Assembly (NCBI GenBank): GCA_964657795.1
Contig: CAZZWS010000001.1
Coordinates: 1-64,000 of the forward strand
DNA from: CAHJXF01 sp964657795
GTDB taxonomy: Bacteria > Pseudomonadota > Gammaproteobacteria > Burkholderiales > Burkholderiaceae_D
DNA: 64,000 nt
Direction of reading: 5' to 3'
Shown: positions 1-8,692 of the stretch, piece after piece
How positions within the stretch are numbered: position 1 is the first letter of the stretch
Layout: the number at the start of each line of letters is the position of its first letter
The notes under the pieces: model-generated
Database searches by the model: none
What the model was told of the DNA's origin: nothing
Seen by the model: the letters and a program-made list of their open reading frames with translations, nothing else
Translations under genes and position numbers: made by a program

Positions 1-190
1 TCATTCGTTCACGGATGCGCCGCAGGCACTCGGTGAACTGCTATCGCTGCTACGCGAGCGCGGCTTTCGTTATTACATCCACACGCAGTTCTGCTCTAAG
101 ACGCCGCTGACGATCGAGCAGAGCCACATGGGAATGGATTTGCAACTCAACATTTTCGTCAAGCGTCCGCGAAAGGTCGTGGCTCATTGA
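1..190 (+). CDS. C-terminal end of an FkbM-like methyltransferase (partial)
   Basis: Only the last 62 codons are present, read from base 2 to the TGA at 188-190; the 5' part lies outside the window. The readable tail includes YYIHTQFCSKTPL and GMDLQLNIF, which resembles the C-terminus of FkbM-family SAM-dependent methyltransferases found in polysaccharide loci. The catalytic and SAM-binding parts are not visible, so the family call is tentative. It points toward the rfb genes, which are transcribed convergently; the two gene ends are 57 bases apart. In this context a methyltransferase could cap or decorate a sugar of the exopolysaccharide, but that is inference. Confidence 0.5.
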   Translation, partial: HSFTDAPQALGELLSLLRERGFRYYIHTQFCSKTPLTIEQSHMGMDLQLNIFVKRPRKVVAH

Positions 191-247
191 CGGACTGAGG
201 CGCGAATGAGTCATGTTTCCGCCGCGCCTCGTGGAACGCGGGCGTGC

Positions 248-1147
248 TCAGTCGTCCCTTAGTTCGGCCAGGCACAGCCGGACCCCGGTCTGCCATTCGG
301 GCAGGACGACGTCGAAGCGTTCGACGAGCGACGTCGTGTCGAGTTTGGAATATGCCGGGCGCGGCGCGGGTAGCGGGTACTCGTTCGTCCCGATCGCATC
401 GATGGTCTCGACGACCAGCGCTGGCGCTCCGGCGGCCCGCGCCTGCTCGACGATGTAACTGGCGAAGCCGTGCCACGAGGTCTCGCCTGATGCCGTGAGG
501 TGATAGGTCCCGGACTCGAAGTCGCCGTTGTCGCGTTCGATCATCGTGCGCATGACGATCTGCACCGTGGCATCCGCGATCAGCCGGGCAGAGGTCGGCG
601 CGCCGCGCTGATCACCGACGATCCGCAGACTCTCGCGTTCCGCGGCGAGCCGCAGGATGGTCTTGAGGAAATTCTTGCCGCGCGACGTGTAGACCCAGCT
701 CGTGCGCAGGATCAGGTGGTCGCAACCGGACGCGTGGATCGCTTCCTCGCCGGCGAGCTTGCTGCGGCCGTATTGCGACTGCGGATTCGGCGTGGCCGCG
801 GGCTCGTAGGGCGTCGTGGCCGTGCCGTCGAAGACGTAGTCGGTCGAGTAATGGATCAGCAACGCGCCGCAGCGACGCGCTTCTTCCGCGAGCACGCCGA
901 CCGCCGTGGCGTTGACCGCAGTCGCGCGGTCCACGTCCGTCTCGGCCTGATCCACCGCGGTGTAGGCCACCGCGTTGACGACGACGTCCGGCGGCTCCGC
1001 GAAGAAGCGCCGCAGGGTCTCGGGCTGCTCGAAGTCGGCCTCCGCACGGGACAACGCCGCGATCTCGCCGAGCGGCTGCAACGCGCGCAACAGCTCCCAT
1101 CCGACCTGTCCTGTCGTGCCGAACAGCAGGATGCGAGGCGCCGTCAT
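248..1147 (-). CDS. rfbD: dTDP-4-dehydrorhamnose reductase RfbD (RmlD)
   Basis: Last enzyme of dTDP-L-rhamnose synthesis: cytosolic NAD(P)H-dependent reduction of dTDP-4-keto-L-rhamnose. The 299-aa product has the family length. It shows the Rossmann motif GTTGQVG (residues 10-16), the RmlD block STDYVFDG (101-108) and a YxxxK pair at Y126/K130. The ATG at 1147 is chosen because it overlaps the rfbC stop in an ATGA (1144-1147), the same coupling used at every junction of this operon. A longer in-frame reading upstream exists but runs through rfbC. It is the terminal gene of rfbB-A-C-D. Confidence 0.96.
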   Translation of the reverse strand: MTAPRILLFGTTGQVGWELLRALQPLGEIAALSRAEADFEQPETLRRFFAEPPDVVVNAVAYTAVDQAETDVDRATAVNATAVGVLAEEARRCGALLIHYSTDYVFDGTATTPYEPAATPNPQSQYGRSKLAGEEAIHASGCDHLILRTSWVYTSRGKNFLKTILRLAAERESLRIVGDQRGAPTSARLIADATVQIVMRTMIERDNGDFESGTYHLTASGETSWHGFASYIVEQARAAGAPALVVETIDAIGTNEYPLPAPRPAYSKLDTTSLVERFDVVLPEWQTGVRLCLAELRDD

Positions 1148-1692
1148 GCGAACGTTTCCGCGTCGACGAACGCCGCGCCCTGCGCGTCCTTGGCGGAGAC
1201 CACCGGTGTCGTGCCGTCGAGCGGCCAGGCTATGCCCAGCGTGGCGTCGTTCCAGAGGATGCAGCGTTCCGACTTCGGCGCCCAGTAGTCGGTGGTCTTG
1301 TAGAGGAAGTCTGCCGTGTCGGACGTGACGACGAAGCCGTGGCCGAAGCCTTCCGGCACCCACAACTGCCGATGGCTCGTCGCATCGAGCGGAACGCCGA
1401 CCCACTTGCCGAAGTTGGGCGAGCTGCGCCGCAGGTCGACGGCCACGTCGAAGACCGATCCGCTGACCACGCGGACCAGCTTGCCCTGCGTGTGGTCGAT
1501 CTGGTAGTGGAGCCCGCGCAGCACGCCGCGCACCGAACGCGAATGGTTGTCCTGGACGAAGGTCACCTCGCGACCGACCGCTTCGTTGAAGGACTTCGCG
1601 TTGAAGCTCTCGAAGAAGAAACCGCGATCGTCGCCGAAGACCTTCGGTTCGATGATCAGCACCTCGGGCAGGGCCGTCCGTGTAACTGTCAT
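1144..1692 (-). CDS. rfbC: dTDP-4-dehydrorhamnose 3,5-epimerase RfbC (RmlC)
   Basis: Third step of dTDP-L-rhamnose synthesis: epimerises C3 and C5 of dTDP-4-keto-6-deoxyglucose. The 182-aa protein is a full-length RmlC cupin. Visible family blocks are DDRGFFFE (21-28), QDNHSRS (47-53), RGLHYQ (59-64, with the catalytic His) and the WVPEGFGHGF segment that carries part of the active site. The start at 1692 gives a four-base ATGA overlap with the rfbA stop, and its own stop overlaps the rfbD start the same way. Expression is therefore probably translationally coupled along the operon. Confidence 0.96.
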   Translation of the reverse strand: MTVTRTALPEVLIIEPKVFGDDRGFFFESFNAKSFNEAVGREVTFVQDNHSRSVRGVLRGLHYQIDHTQGKLVRVVSGSVFDVAVDLRRSSPNFGKWVGVPLDATSHRQLWVPEGFGHGFVVTSDTADFLYKTTDYWAPKSERCILWNDATLGIAWPLDGTTPVVSAKDAQGAAFVDAETFA

Positions 1693-2606
1693 GTGGGGAT
1701 GCCGAACGTGATGCGCGGCGATGGCCGCGTGTCGAGCATGCGCATCATGTATTGACCGTACTCGTTCTTGAGCAGCGGCTTGGCCAGCGCCCTGATCTGG
1801 TCGGCGTCGACATAACCCATGTGATACGCGATCTCTTCGAGGCAGGCGACCTTGAGGCCCTGCCGCTTCTCGATGGTGTGGATGAACTGCGCGGCTTCCA
1901 GCAGCGACTCGTGCGTGCCGGTGTCGAGCCACGTGAAGCCGCGGCCCAGCGTCTCGACCTCGAGACCGCCGGCTTCGAGATACAGCCGGTTGAGGTCGGT
2001 GATCTCGAGTTCGCCGCGCGGCGACGGCTTCAGCGACTCGGCGAAGCCGACGACGCGATGATCGTAGAAGTAGAGGCCGGTCACGGCGTAGTTGGACTTG
2101 GGCTGCGCCGGCTTCTCTTCGAGGCTCAGCGCCTTGCCGTTGGCGTCGAAGTCCACCACGCCATAACGCTCGGGATCGTGCACGTGATATGCGAAGACCG
2201 TCGCGCAATGCGTCACGTCGTTCGCGCGTTGCAACTGCATCGCGAGGTCGTGTCCGTGGAAGATGTTGTCGCCGAGGATCAACGCCGACGGCTGGTCGCC
2301 GACGAAGTCGCGGCCGATCAGGAACGCCTGCGCCAGCCCGTCGGGCGAGTCCTGCACGGCGTATTCGAGTTGCAAGCCCCACTGCGAGCCGTCGCCGAGC
2401 AGTTCGCGAAAGCGCGGCGTGTCCTGCGGCGTCGAGATGACCAGCACTTCCTTGATGCCCGCGAGCATCAGCGCGGAGAGCGGGTAGTAGATCATCGGCT
2501 TGTCGTACACCGGCAGCAGCTGCTTCGAGACCGACCGCGTGATGGGATAGAGCCGTGTACCGGACCCGCCGGCGAGGATGATGCCCTTGCGACGTACCGC
2601 GGTCAT
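1689..2606 (-). CDS. rfbA: Glucose-1-phosphate thymidylyltransferase RfbA (RmlA)
   Basis: Makes dTDP-glucose from dTTP and glucose 1-phosphate, the committed and usually feedback-controlled step of dTDP-rhamnose synthesis. The 305-aa protein has the nucleotidyltransferase signature GGSGTRL (13-19), the lysine-containing YDKPMIYYPL block (34-43), and the LGDNIFHG metal-binding loop near residue 110. Length and motifs match short-type RmlA. The start overlaps the rfbB stop in an ATGA at 2603-2606. Confidence 0.97.
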   Translation of the reverse strand: MTAVRRKGIILAGGSGTRLYPITRSVSKQLLPVYDKPMIYYPLSALMLAGIKEVLVISTPQDTPRFRELLGDGSQWGLQLEYAVQDSPDGLAQAFLIGRDFVGDQPSALILGDNIFHGHDLAMQLQRANDVTHCATVFAYHVHDPERYGVVDFDANGKALSLEEKPAQPKSNYAVTGLYFYDHRVVGFAESLKPSPRGELEITDLNRLYLEAGGLEVETLGRGFTWLDTGTHESLLEAAQFIHTIEKRQGLKVACLEEIAYHMGYVDADQIRALAKPLLKNEYGQYMMRMLDTRPSPRITFGIPT

Positions 2607-3679
2607 GCGGCCACCTTGGTGGCGTAGTTGGTCGCGATCCAGTCGCGGTAGCTGCCCGACTTCACGTGCGCGATCCATTCGGGCTGGTCGAGATACCAGC
2701 GGATCGTCTTCTCGATGCCGGTCTCGAAGGTCTCGGACGGACGCCAGCCGAGTTCGCGTTCGATCTTCGTCGCGTCGATGGCGTAGCGGCGGTCGTGGCC
2801 GAGGCGGTCGGTCACGTACTGGATCTGGTCGGTGTAGCTGCCCGAAGCCTTCGGACGCAGAGCGTCGAGATGCGCGCACAGCGCATGGACGACGTCGAGG
2901 TTGGTCTTCTCGTTCCAGCCGCCGATGTTGTAGGTCTCGCCGACGCGGCCGTCCGCCAGCACGCGACGGATGGCGGTGCAGTGATCCCCGACATACAGCC
3001 AGTCGCGCACGTTCTTGCCGTCCCCGTAGACCGGCAGCGGCTTGCCTTCGAGGGCGTTCGAGATCATCAGCGGGATGAGCTTCTCGGGGAACTGGTACGG
3101 CCCGTAGTTGTTCGAGCAGTTGGTGGTCAGCGTCGGCAGGCCGTAGGTGTGGTGGTAGGCGCGCACGAGGTGGTCCGAGCCGGCCTTGGACGCGGAGTAG
3201 GGGCTGTTGGGCTCGTAGGCCGTGGTCTCGGAAAACGGCGGGTCGGTCTCGCCCAGGGAGCCGTAGACCTCGTCGGTGGACACGTGCAGGAAGCGGAAGG
3301 CAGCCTTGGCGTCGCTTTTGAGGGCCGACCAGTAGGCGCGCGTAGCTTCGAGCAGCCGGAAGGTCCCGACGACGTTGGTTTCGATGAACGCGGCCGGTCC
3401 GTGGATCGAGCGGTCGACGTGGGACTCGGCGGCGAAGTGGACGATCGCGACGGGGCGATGCTCGGCCAGGAGCGCGGTCATCGCGTCCTGGTCGCAGATG
3501 TCGGCACGGACGAGCCGGTGCGCGTCGTTCGATGCCACGCTTTTCAGGTTCTCGGCATTGCCGGCGTAGGTCAGCTTGTCGACGTTGATCACGGCCGCGG
3601 ATTCGGTCGCGAGCCAGTCGAGGACGAAGTTGGCGCCGATGAAGCCGGCGCCGCCGGTCACGAGGATTGCTTGTCTCAT
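2603..3679 (-). CDS. rfbB: dTDP-glucose 4,6-dehydratase RfbB (RmlB)
   Basis: Converts dTDP-glucose to dTDP-4-keto-6-deoxyglucose using bound NAD. The 358-aa protein is an extended SDR: GGAGFIG (9-15) binds NAD, STDEVYG (134-140) carries the catalytic Asp/Glu pair, and YSASK (161-165) holds the catalytic Tyr and Lys. I chose the ATG at 3679; a TTG six codons upstream (3697) would add only a short non-conserved tail. It is the first gene of rfbBACD. The 165-base gap before it holds a good sigma-54-type promoter (3755-3770), so the operon can probably be expressed apart from the epimerase gene upstream. Confidence 0.96.
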   Translation of the reverse strand: MRQAILVTGGAGFIGANFVLDWLATESAAVINVDKLTYAGNAENLKSVASNDAHRLVRADICDQDAMTALLAEHRPVAIVHFAAESHVDRSIHGPAAFIETNVVGTFRLLEATRAYWSALKSDAKAAFRFLHVSTDEVYGSLGETDPPFSETTAYEPNSPYSASKAGSDHLVRAYHHTYGLPTLTTNCSNNYGPYQFPEKLIPLMISNALEGKPLPVYGDGKNVRDWLYVGDHCTAIRRVLADGRVGETYNIGGWNEKTNLDVVHALCAHLDALRPKASGSYTDQIQYVTDRLGHDRRYAIDATKIERELGWRPSETFETGIEKTIRWYLDQPEWIAHVKSGSYRDWIATNYATKVAA

Positions 3680-3754
3680 CTTTTCGATTGCCGCCAAGGT
3701 TGTAATCAGGGGTCGCGCCGGAGCTTCGTTTCGGAGAAAGCCTCACTCGAAGAA

Positions 3755-3770
3755 AGCAATTCAGATGCCA
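3755..3770 (-). promoter_or_regulatory. Candidate sigma-54 promoter (-24/-12) for rfbBACD
   Basis: On the minus strand this reads TGGCATCTGAATTGCT. It matches the RpoN consensus TGGCAYG-N4-TTGCW at every position except one (C for G at position 7), with the invariant GG and GC dinucleotides ten bases apart. Transcription would start near 3744, leaving a leader of about 65 bases before the rfbB ATG. It lies in the largest gap of this minus-strand run, which is where an internal operon promoter would be expected. Confidence 0.6.
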
Positions 3771-3844
3771 ATGAGGCTCGAGCCCGACGGCCGCGCTGCG
3801 AGCGCGCATTGTAGGCGGTGATGGACCGTCGCCAAGTCGCAGCC

Positions 3845-4789
3845 TCAGACTCGCGGTGCCTGCTCGGTGACGATCCACCGCGCCGTGGACTCGAGACCGC
3901 TCATCCAGTCGACTTCGGGGCGCCAACCGGTTTCCGACATCATCAAGCCGATGTCTAGGACGTTGACAGGGACGTCGCTGGAACGACTCGCCGAATAGCT
4001 GATCTGCGCCGGGTCGAGCGCCGTGATGCGACAGATGGCATCGATCACTTCGCGCAGCGAACGTCCCGTGCCCGATCCGACATTGAACAGGCGATGGCTT
4101 CCGTCGTATTCGGCTGCCGTCACGAGCGCCCTGACCACGTCGTCGATGTGGACGAAGTCGCGGACATTCGATCCGTCGTTCCAGATATCGATCGGTTTTC
4201 CGGACAGTGCGCTCGACAGCAGCACACCGATCAGACCCTGCGCCCGACGGGCATGCTGGAACGGGCCATAAGGATTGGCGATGCGCAGGACGATCGAGTC
4301 GAGTCCATGAAGACGTCGATAGAGCGCGAGGTACTTCTCGACGGCCAGCTTGTTGATGCCGTAGGCCGTGATGGGCTCGGTGGGCGCCGTTTCCTTGATG
4401 GGCTCCGTCGACGCCAGTCCATACACCGTGCCGCCCGATGACGCGAAGATCAGACGTCGCACGCCGGCCTCGCAGCACGATTCCATCAGGCGCACTGAAG
4501 GCAGCAGGCTTTCGCTGATGTCCGAAGCGGGGTGGGCATTCGATTGAGCCGGCGTGCTGCCGCCCAGGAGATGAAAAACGAAATCCTTGCCGCGGACGGC
4601 TGCGGTTACCGAGCGCGCGTCCTCGAAGTTTCCCTCGTGCCAGGGCATCGCCTGGAGGGCTCGACCACTGCGAGGAGGGCGTCCGTAGCCTTCTACATGG
4701 GCGCCCGCCGCTCTCAGGCCCATGCACAGATTGGTGCCGATGAATCCGCCCGCTCCCAGCACCAGACACCTGGAGTCCAGGACGTTCAT
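3845..4789 (-). CDS. NAD-dependent sugar-nucleotide epimerase/dehydratase
   Basis: A 314-aa extended SDR that probably epimerises or dehydrates a nucleotide sugar for the exopolysaccharide. It shows the NAD-binding motif GAGGFIG (12-18), the SSGGTVYG block with the active-site Ser (117-124), the catalytic pair Y143/K147, and the NPYGP substrate loop. This pattern fits UDP-glucose 4-epimerase-like (GalE/WbpP) enzymes, but the exact substrate cannot be read. Its start overlaps the stop of the upstream glycosyltransferase in an ATGA (4786-4789), so the two are coupled. It ends the rgpF-like, flippase, GT4, epimerase operon. Confidence 0.85.
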   Translation of the reverse strand: MNVLDSRCLVLGAGGFIGTNLCMGLRAAGAHVEGYGRPPRSGRALQAMPWHEGNFEDARSVTAAVRGKDFVFHLLGGSTPAQSNAHPASDISESLLPSVRLMESCCEAGVRRLIFASSGGTVYGLASTEPIKETAPTEPITAYGINKLAVEKYLALYRRLHGLDSIVLRIANPYGPFQHARRAQGLIGVLLSSALSGKPIDIWNDGSNVRDFVHIDDVVRALVTAAEYDGSHRLFNVGSGTGRSLREVIDAICRITALDPAQISYSASRSSDVPVNVLDIGLMMSETGWRPEVDWMSGLESTARWIVTEQAPRV

Positions 4790-6066
4790 GAGGGAGCCTT
4801 CATCGCGACCGATCTGTCGACGAACGCCAATATGTTTTCCGCAAACCGGGCCATCGAGAACGATGCGGCAAACACGCGTTTGCCGGCGTCGCAGATGGAT
4901 GTCCAGTCGTCCCGCTTCGACAGGATGTGCGACAGCATCGCCGCGATGGCGATGCTGCTCGGAGCCTCGGCCACGAACCCGTCGACGCCATCCTCCAGAT
5001 AGGCGGCGGTCCCCGTCGTCGGCGTGCAAGCGAGGATGCGTCCGGCGCCCAGGGCGTCGAGCGAAACGAGCGGCAGGGTGTCGTCACGCGACGAAACGAG
5101 TACGACGTCGCAGGCGAGCATCGCCTGTCGGTAGGTATCGGGATCGAGCTCGCCGCCGAACCGTACGGCGAGGCCGACCGAGAGTCGTTCGATCTCGGTC
5201 ACCATGGCCGTTTCGAGGACACGACCGTACAAGATCAGCTCCACCCGATTTCTTTCGTGCACCGGAAGAAGCCCGATCGCGGCGGTCGCGAGGTCCTGAC
5301 CCTTGCGACGTTCGATCGAACCGAAGACGCAGATCCGGATTCGCGAAGGGTCCGAAGGTGCGTCCTGGTCGGATGACTGGCGCGTCAATGGCAAGAGTCC
5401 GTATGGGACGACCTTCGTATCCGGGCGAGAGGGTCTGACCAGCCGCGCGGACAGTTCGCTGCCGCACCAGAGCTCCGTCGCGAGCGCGAGGTCGGCGGGC
5501 AGCGACGGGCTCTGCGACAGCAGCGCCTCGATCAGCGACACCTCGTGCAGATACCAGAGGACCGGCGCCGATCCATGGACGATGCGCACGGCGCCGCGAG
5601 TGACGACGGTATTGCAGACCACCACGTCGGCGGCCATTCCCAGCGAGCGCAATGCGCGCGCCCCGGGATCGAATGCTCGCGGGTCGATGATCACGGTCAC
5701 GCCACGATCGATCAGGCTCGGCGAGAGCGGACCCGTCGACGGCGAGATCACCGCCACGCCGAAACTCGCGGACCGCAGGACGGCGGCGATCTCGAACACG
5801 ATCTTCGGGGCGCCGCTCAAGCTGAGGTCGTGGGTGACCAGCAAGGCGTTCCTCGATCGTGGCTGCTCGGTGGATGCGGAGCGGAACACGATCACTTCCG
5901 AACGACTCCAATCGAAGAGTCTGCGCACGAAGCGAGCAATCGGCCAGCGAGGATTCGGTCGAATCCGGCCGTCGAGGGTCTCCGCCAAGCCACGCACGAC
6001 GGCGCGTGCCACGCGCTTCCCGATGGGGCGCTCACGCGTCTCTATCCGGTCGATCGCATGCCCCAT
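4786..6066 (-). CDS. GT4-family glycosyltransferase
   Basis: A glycosyltransferase of the GT-B, family 4 type, probably adding a sugar to the lipid-linked repeat unit at the inner membrane. The N-domain begins with LLVTHDLSLSGAPKIVFEIA, a typical acceptor-side motif; the C-domain has VFGSIERRKGQD and a donor-binding stretch around SRDDTLPLVSLDALGAG, where the usual E-x7-E appears as D-x7-D. The start is uncertain. ATG 6066 (about 426 aa) is chosen; GTG 6123 or TTG 6186 would lengthen the N-terminus, and the last would overlap the flippase gene end at 6164. None has a strong ribosome site. It is coupled to the epimerase downstream. Confidence 0.8.
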   Translation of the reverse strand: MGHAIDRIETRERPIGKRVARAVVRGLAETLDGRIRPNPRWPIARFVRRLFDWSRSEVIVFRSASTEQPRSRNALLVTHDLSLSGAPKIVFEIAAVLRSASFGVAVISPSTGPLSPSLIDRGVTVIIDPRAFDPGARALRSLGMAADVVVCNTVVTRGAVRIVHGSAPVLWYLHEVSLIEALLSQSPSLPADLALATELWCGSELSARLVRPSRPDTKVVPYGLLPLTRQSSDQDAPSDPSRIRICVFGSIERRKGQDLATAAIGLLPVHERNRVELILYGRVLETAMVTEIERLSVGLAVRFGGELDPDTYRQAMLACDVVLVSSRDDTLPLVSLDALGAGRILACTPTTGTAAYLEDGVDGFVAEAPSSIAIAAMLSHILSKRDDWTSICDAGKRVFAASFSMARFAENILAFVDRSVAMKAPS

Positions 6067-6163
6067 CGCATCGATCGTCGCTTCGCCGGTACGGCCGGAT
6101 GCCGGGAGGTTCAGGGTCGCCACCCTCGGATCATCAACACGCCGAATCGAAGGCGCGGTACGG

Positions 6164-7660
6164 TCACGGTGTTTCCTTTCCCGCAACGTCGGCCGGGTCG
6201 ATCCGCGGGCCGGCCGAGCGAGTCTTCATCCGCTGCGTCAACAGTGCGAGACCGTGGCGCATCTCGGCGAGCAGCGGATGCGCCTGCCAGGCCATCATCG
6301 CCAGCCACAGCAGGATGCCCAGGCCGACACAGCCGAACACGAGCGGCAGCGGTGTGTGCTCGTTCCAGTCGAACACCACCATCAACACGAACGCAGGGAG
6401 CACCGCCGCGACGGTCAGCAGCATGGCTTCGATCGTGACCCGCATCAGCACGCGTTCCTTGACGTCGATCATGCGGTTGATGTGCGTCCCGTACAGAGCG
6501 ATCGAGAAGGCGGCATCGACGATGCCTGCCGCGGCTGCCGCCGCGACGCTGAACAGGCTGCCGATCGTGCGCGTGACGAGGCTGAACACCGAGCGCGTGA
6601 TCTCGATGCGCGTCTGCACGCGCAGCTCGTCCTTGATCACGAACAGCTCCCAGTTCATCGCGAAACGCAGCGTGATGAACTGGGCGATCATCAGGAAGGA
6701 CAGAGGGATCGCGGCGCCTTGCCACTTGTCTCCGTACATCAGCTGGATCGCGGGCTTGGACAGCACCGCGAGGCCGATCAGCAACGGGCCCATGAGCGCC
6801 GCGATGAAGCGGATGCCCTTGAGGTACGTGTCGCGCAACTGTCCGGTCTCCCGGTAGTCCTTCGACATCTTCGCGAAGATCACGCGCGTCGCGGTGCCGT
6901 AGACGTTCTGGAAGATGAGGCTGGAGAGATTGTTCGCACGACTGAAGAGCCCGAGCGCGGCCAATCCGAGGAAGTGGCCGAGGATGATGTCCGACAGGCG
7001 TGATGCGACGTTGGAGATGCCGCCGATCGACATCATGCGAAAGCCGAACGCCGCCATCGGCCGCCACCCGAGCGTGGATAGCCGGAACGCCACGTGCTGC
7101 CGACCGCTGAGCGAATAACCCAGAACGCCGACGACCGCGGACGCGAGTGCGCCGAAGGCGGGACTCAGATAACTCTCGCCCGACCATGCCGCCGCGATCG
7201 TCACGCCGGTCGTGACGAATGCCTGGGTCGTGGTGATCAGCGAGACGCGCTTGAACTGCAGCTCCCGCTGCAACATGCTCGACGGCCGGAACTCGAAGAT
7301 CGAGATGATCGGCGCGAGCGCGAGCAGGCGCATCACGGTGGCGACCGCGGGCTCGCTCAGGAAGTGCGCGCCCGCGAAGCTCAACGCGAAGATCGTGGCG
7401 CCCAGACACAGGCCGAGGATCGCGTTGACCGTGAACGCCGTGTCGAGCGTGCCCGAGTCGAATTCGGTCGCGCGGATGATGAAGTTGCCGACGCCGAACG
7501 CGGCGATGATCTGCAGGACGCCGATGGTGGCCATCGAGACCGCGTAGATGCCCATCTCGCGCGGCGACAACAGCCGCGCGATCACCAGCGACCCCAGGAA
7601 CATGATCGCGAACGAAACGAGCTGCGCTGAAAAACTCCAGAAGAACGCCTTGCGGATCAT
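6164..7660 (-). CDS. Wzx-type polysaccharide flippase (MOP superfamily)
   Basis: A 498-aa integral membrane protein with many hydrophobic segments from the first residues onward (FFWSFSAQLVSFAIMFLGSL and on). Length and layout match oligosaccharide flippases (Polysacc_synt, MATE/MOP type). These move the undecaprenyl-diphosphate-linked repeat unit from the cytosolic to the periplasmic face for Wzy-dependent polymerisation. It is the only flippase seen in the locus, so it is the best partner for the Wzy-like polymerase at 21.2-22.5 kb. It lies 42 bases downstream of the RgpF-like gene on the same strand. Confidence 0.88.
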   Translation of the reverse strand: MIRKAFFWSFSAQLVSFAIMFLGSLVIARLLSPREMGIYAVSMATIGVLQIIAAFGVGNFIIRATEFDSGTLDTAFTVNAILGLCLGATIFALSFAGAHFLSEPAVATVMRLLALAPIISIFEFRPSSMLQRELQFKRVSLITTTQAFVTTGVTIAAAWSGESYLSPAFGALASAVVGVLGYSLSGRQHVAFRLSTLGWRPMAAFGFRMMSIGGISNVASRLSDIILGHFLGLAALGLFSRANNLSSLIFQNVYGTATRVIFAKMSKDYRETGQLRDTYLKGIRFIAALMGPLLIGLAVLSKPAIQLMYGDKWQGAAIPLSFLMIAQFITLRFAMNWELFVIKDELRVQTRIEITRSVFSLVTRTIGSLFSVAAAAAAGIVDAAFSIALYGTHINRMIDVKERVLMRVTIEAMLLTVAAVLPAFVLMVVFDWNEHTPLPLVFGCVGLGILLWLAMMAWQAHPLLAEMRHGLALLTQRMKTRSAGPRIDPADVAGKETP

Positions 7661-7702
7661 CGTGTGTCGATCAGGGTTCGCGGGTACGGCATTGCAGGGG
7701 CC

Positions 7703-8650
7703 TCACGACCAGGAACCGTTCGATGCCGATACCGATGCCGGATCGGTGGCGCTACCGCTCACGGAAAGCGCACGACCCGCGGCGGATTTGGCGAAGCCAG
7801 CTCCCAGATGCTCGCGAACGAGGGCCGGATCGTACCCGTGGTTTCGCAGGGTCGTTTCCCACCCGGCGATGTCCGCGTTCTTCGGGTTGTCGCGAAGCAG
7901 CTGGATCTTGACGAAGGGAAAGCCGGCGTCCAGCAGTTCTCTCCAGTGGAACAGCGTCGGGTTGAGCGAGATCGAACGTTCGGAAGGAAACAGGATGTCG
8001 ACCTTGAGGCCGTGCAGGAGCATCGTGAACAGCAGCCTGAGCTCGCCGTCGAAGATGACTTCTTCGCGTCCACCGAGTGGTATGCGTCTCCAGAAGCGCC
8101 TGAAGGCTGCGGTCTTCATGGCCGCGGGCGTGTAGAAGACGAGAAAGCTCTGCAGATGGTGCAGCCGCTCGAAGCTCTCCGCGACGCCGACGATCTCGCC
8201 GGCGGAGGCATGGACCCGGGCGAGCATGGCGTCGAAACCGTCGAGGGGCCCGTACACGCTGTCGTTGGTCATCGCCAGCAGGGACGCCCGATGGATGCCG
8301 GGCGTCGCCTCGAGGCCGGCGACCCACGAGCCGAAGTCGTAGCCGATGTTACGGCGCAGAAGGAGCCCGGCCACACAAGGCGGCAGCGGCCTGTCGCGTG
8401 CGAAACGCGACGGCGCATCCATCGCGACGACCAGGATGACCTTGAAGCCGCGTCGATGCCATGCCTCGCACCACGCGAGCGTATGGGGTGACAGCATCCC
8501 TGTCGCGGTGTAGGAGACGAGCAGACATACCTCGTGGCCTGCCATGTCGCCCGGCTTCTTGATCCATCGTCGCGGCTCCAGGCGCGACAGCAGGAAGCGC
8601 CAAGCCAAGCCAACGCGCTTGCGAAGGCTTCGACCGATTCGGGCGATCAT
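7703..8650 (-). CDS. Rhamnan-synthesis protein F (RgpF)-like
   Basis: A 315-aa protein resembling the RgpF family (Pfam rhamnan synthesis F), which is associated with rhamnose-containing polymers. Family-like blocks include RRNIGYDFGSW (99-109), LLAMTNDSVYGPL and LQSFLVFYTPAAM. The ATG at 8650 is used. It is divergent from the GT2 gene starting at 8693, with only 42 bases between the starts, and is the first gene of the operon that continues to the flippase. Its presence beside rfbBACD supports rhamnose in the polymer. The reaction is not established from sequence; it may be a rhamnosyltransferase. Confidence 0.78.
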   Translation of the reverse strand: MIARIGRSLRKRVGLAWRFLLSRLEPRRWIKKPGDMAGHEVCLLVSYTATGMLSPHTLAWCEAWHRRGFKVILVVAMDAPSRFARDRPLPPCVAGLLLRRNIGYDFGSWVAGLEATPGIHRASLLAMTNDSVYGPLDGFDAMLARVHASAGEIVGVAESFERLHHLQSFLVFYTPAAMKTAAFRRFWRRIPLGGREEVIFDGELRLLFTMLLHGLKVDILFPSERSISLNPTLFHWRELLDAGFPFVKIQLLRDNPKNADIAGWETTLRNHGYDPALVREHLGAGFAKSAAGRALSVSGSATDPASVSASNGSWS

Positions 8651-8692
8651 GTCGGCAACGCGCGGGCCATCGCCGTCCTTCGCACGTCCTTC

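Noticed and set aside
1689..4769. A 1026-codon open frame covering the rfb genes and the epimerase
   Set aside because: Only its last third is rfbA. The upstream part is a GC-rich shadow across rfbB and the epimerase in another frame, with Arg/Pro/Ser-rich sequence and no domains.
8654..8669. A sigma-54-like match (TGGCCCGCGCGTTGCC on the minus strand) before the RgpF-like gene
   Set aside because: The implied transcript start would fall inside the gene, after its ATG, and the bases match common GC-rich composition.
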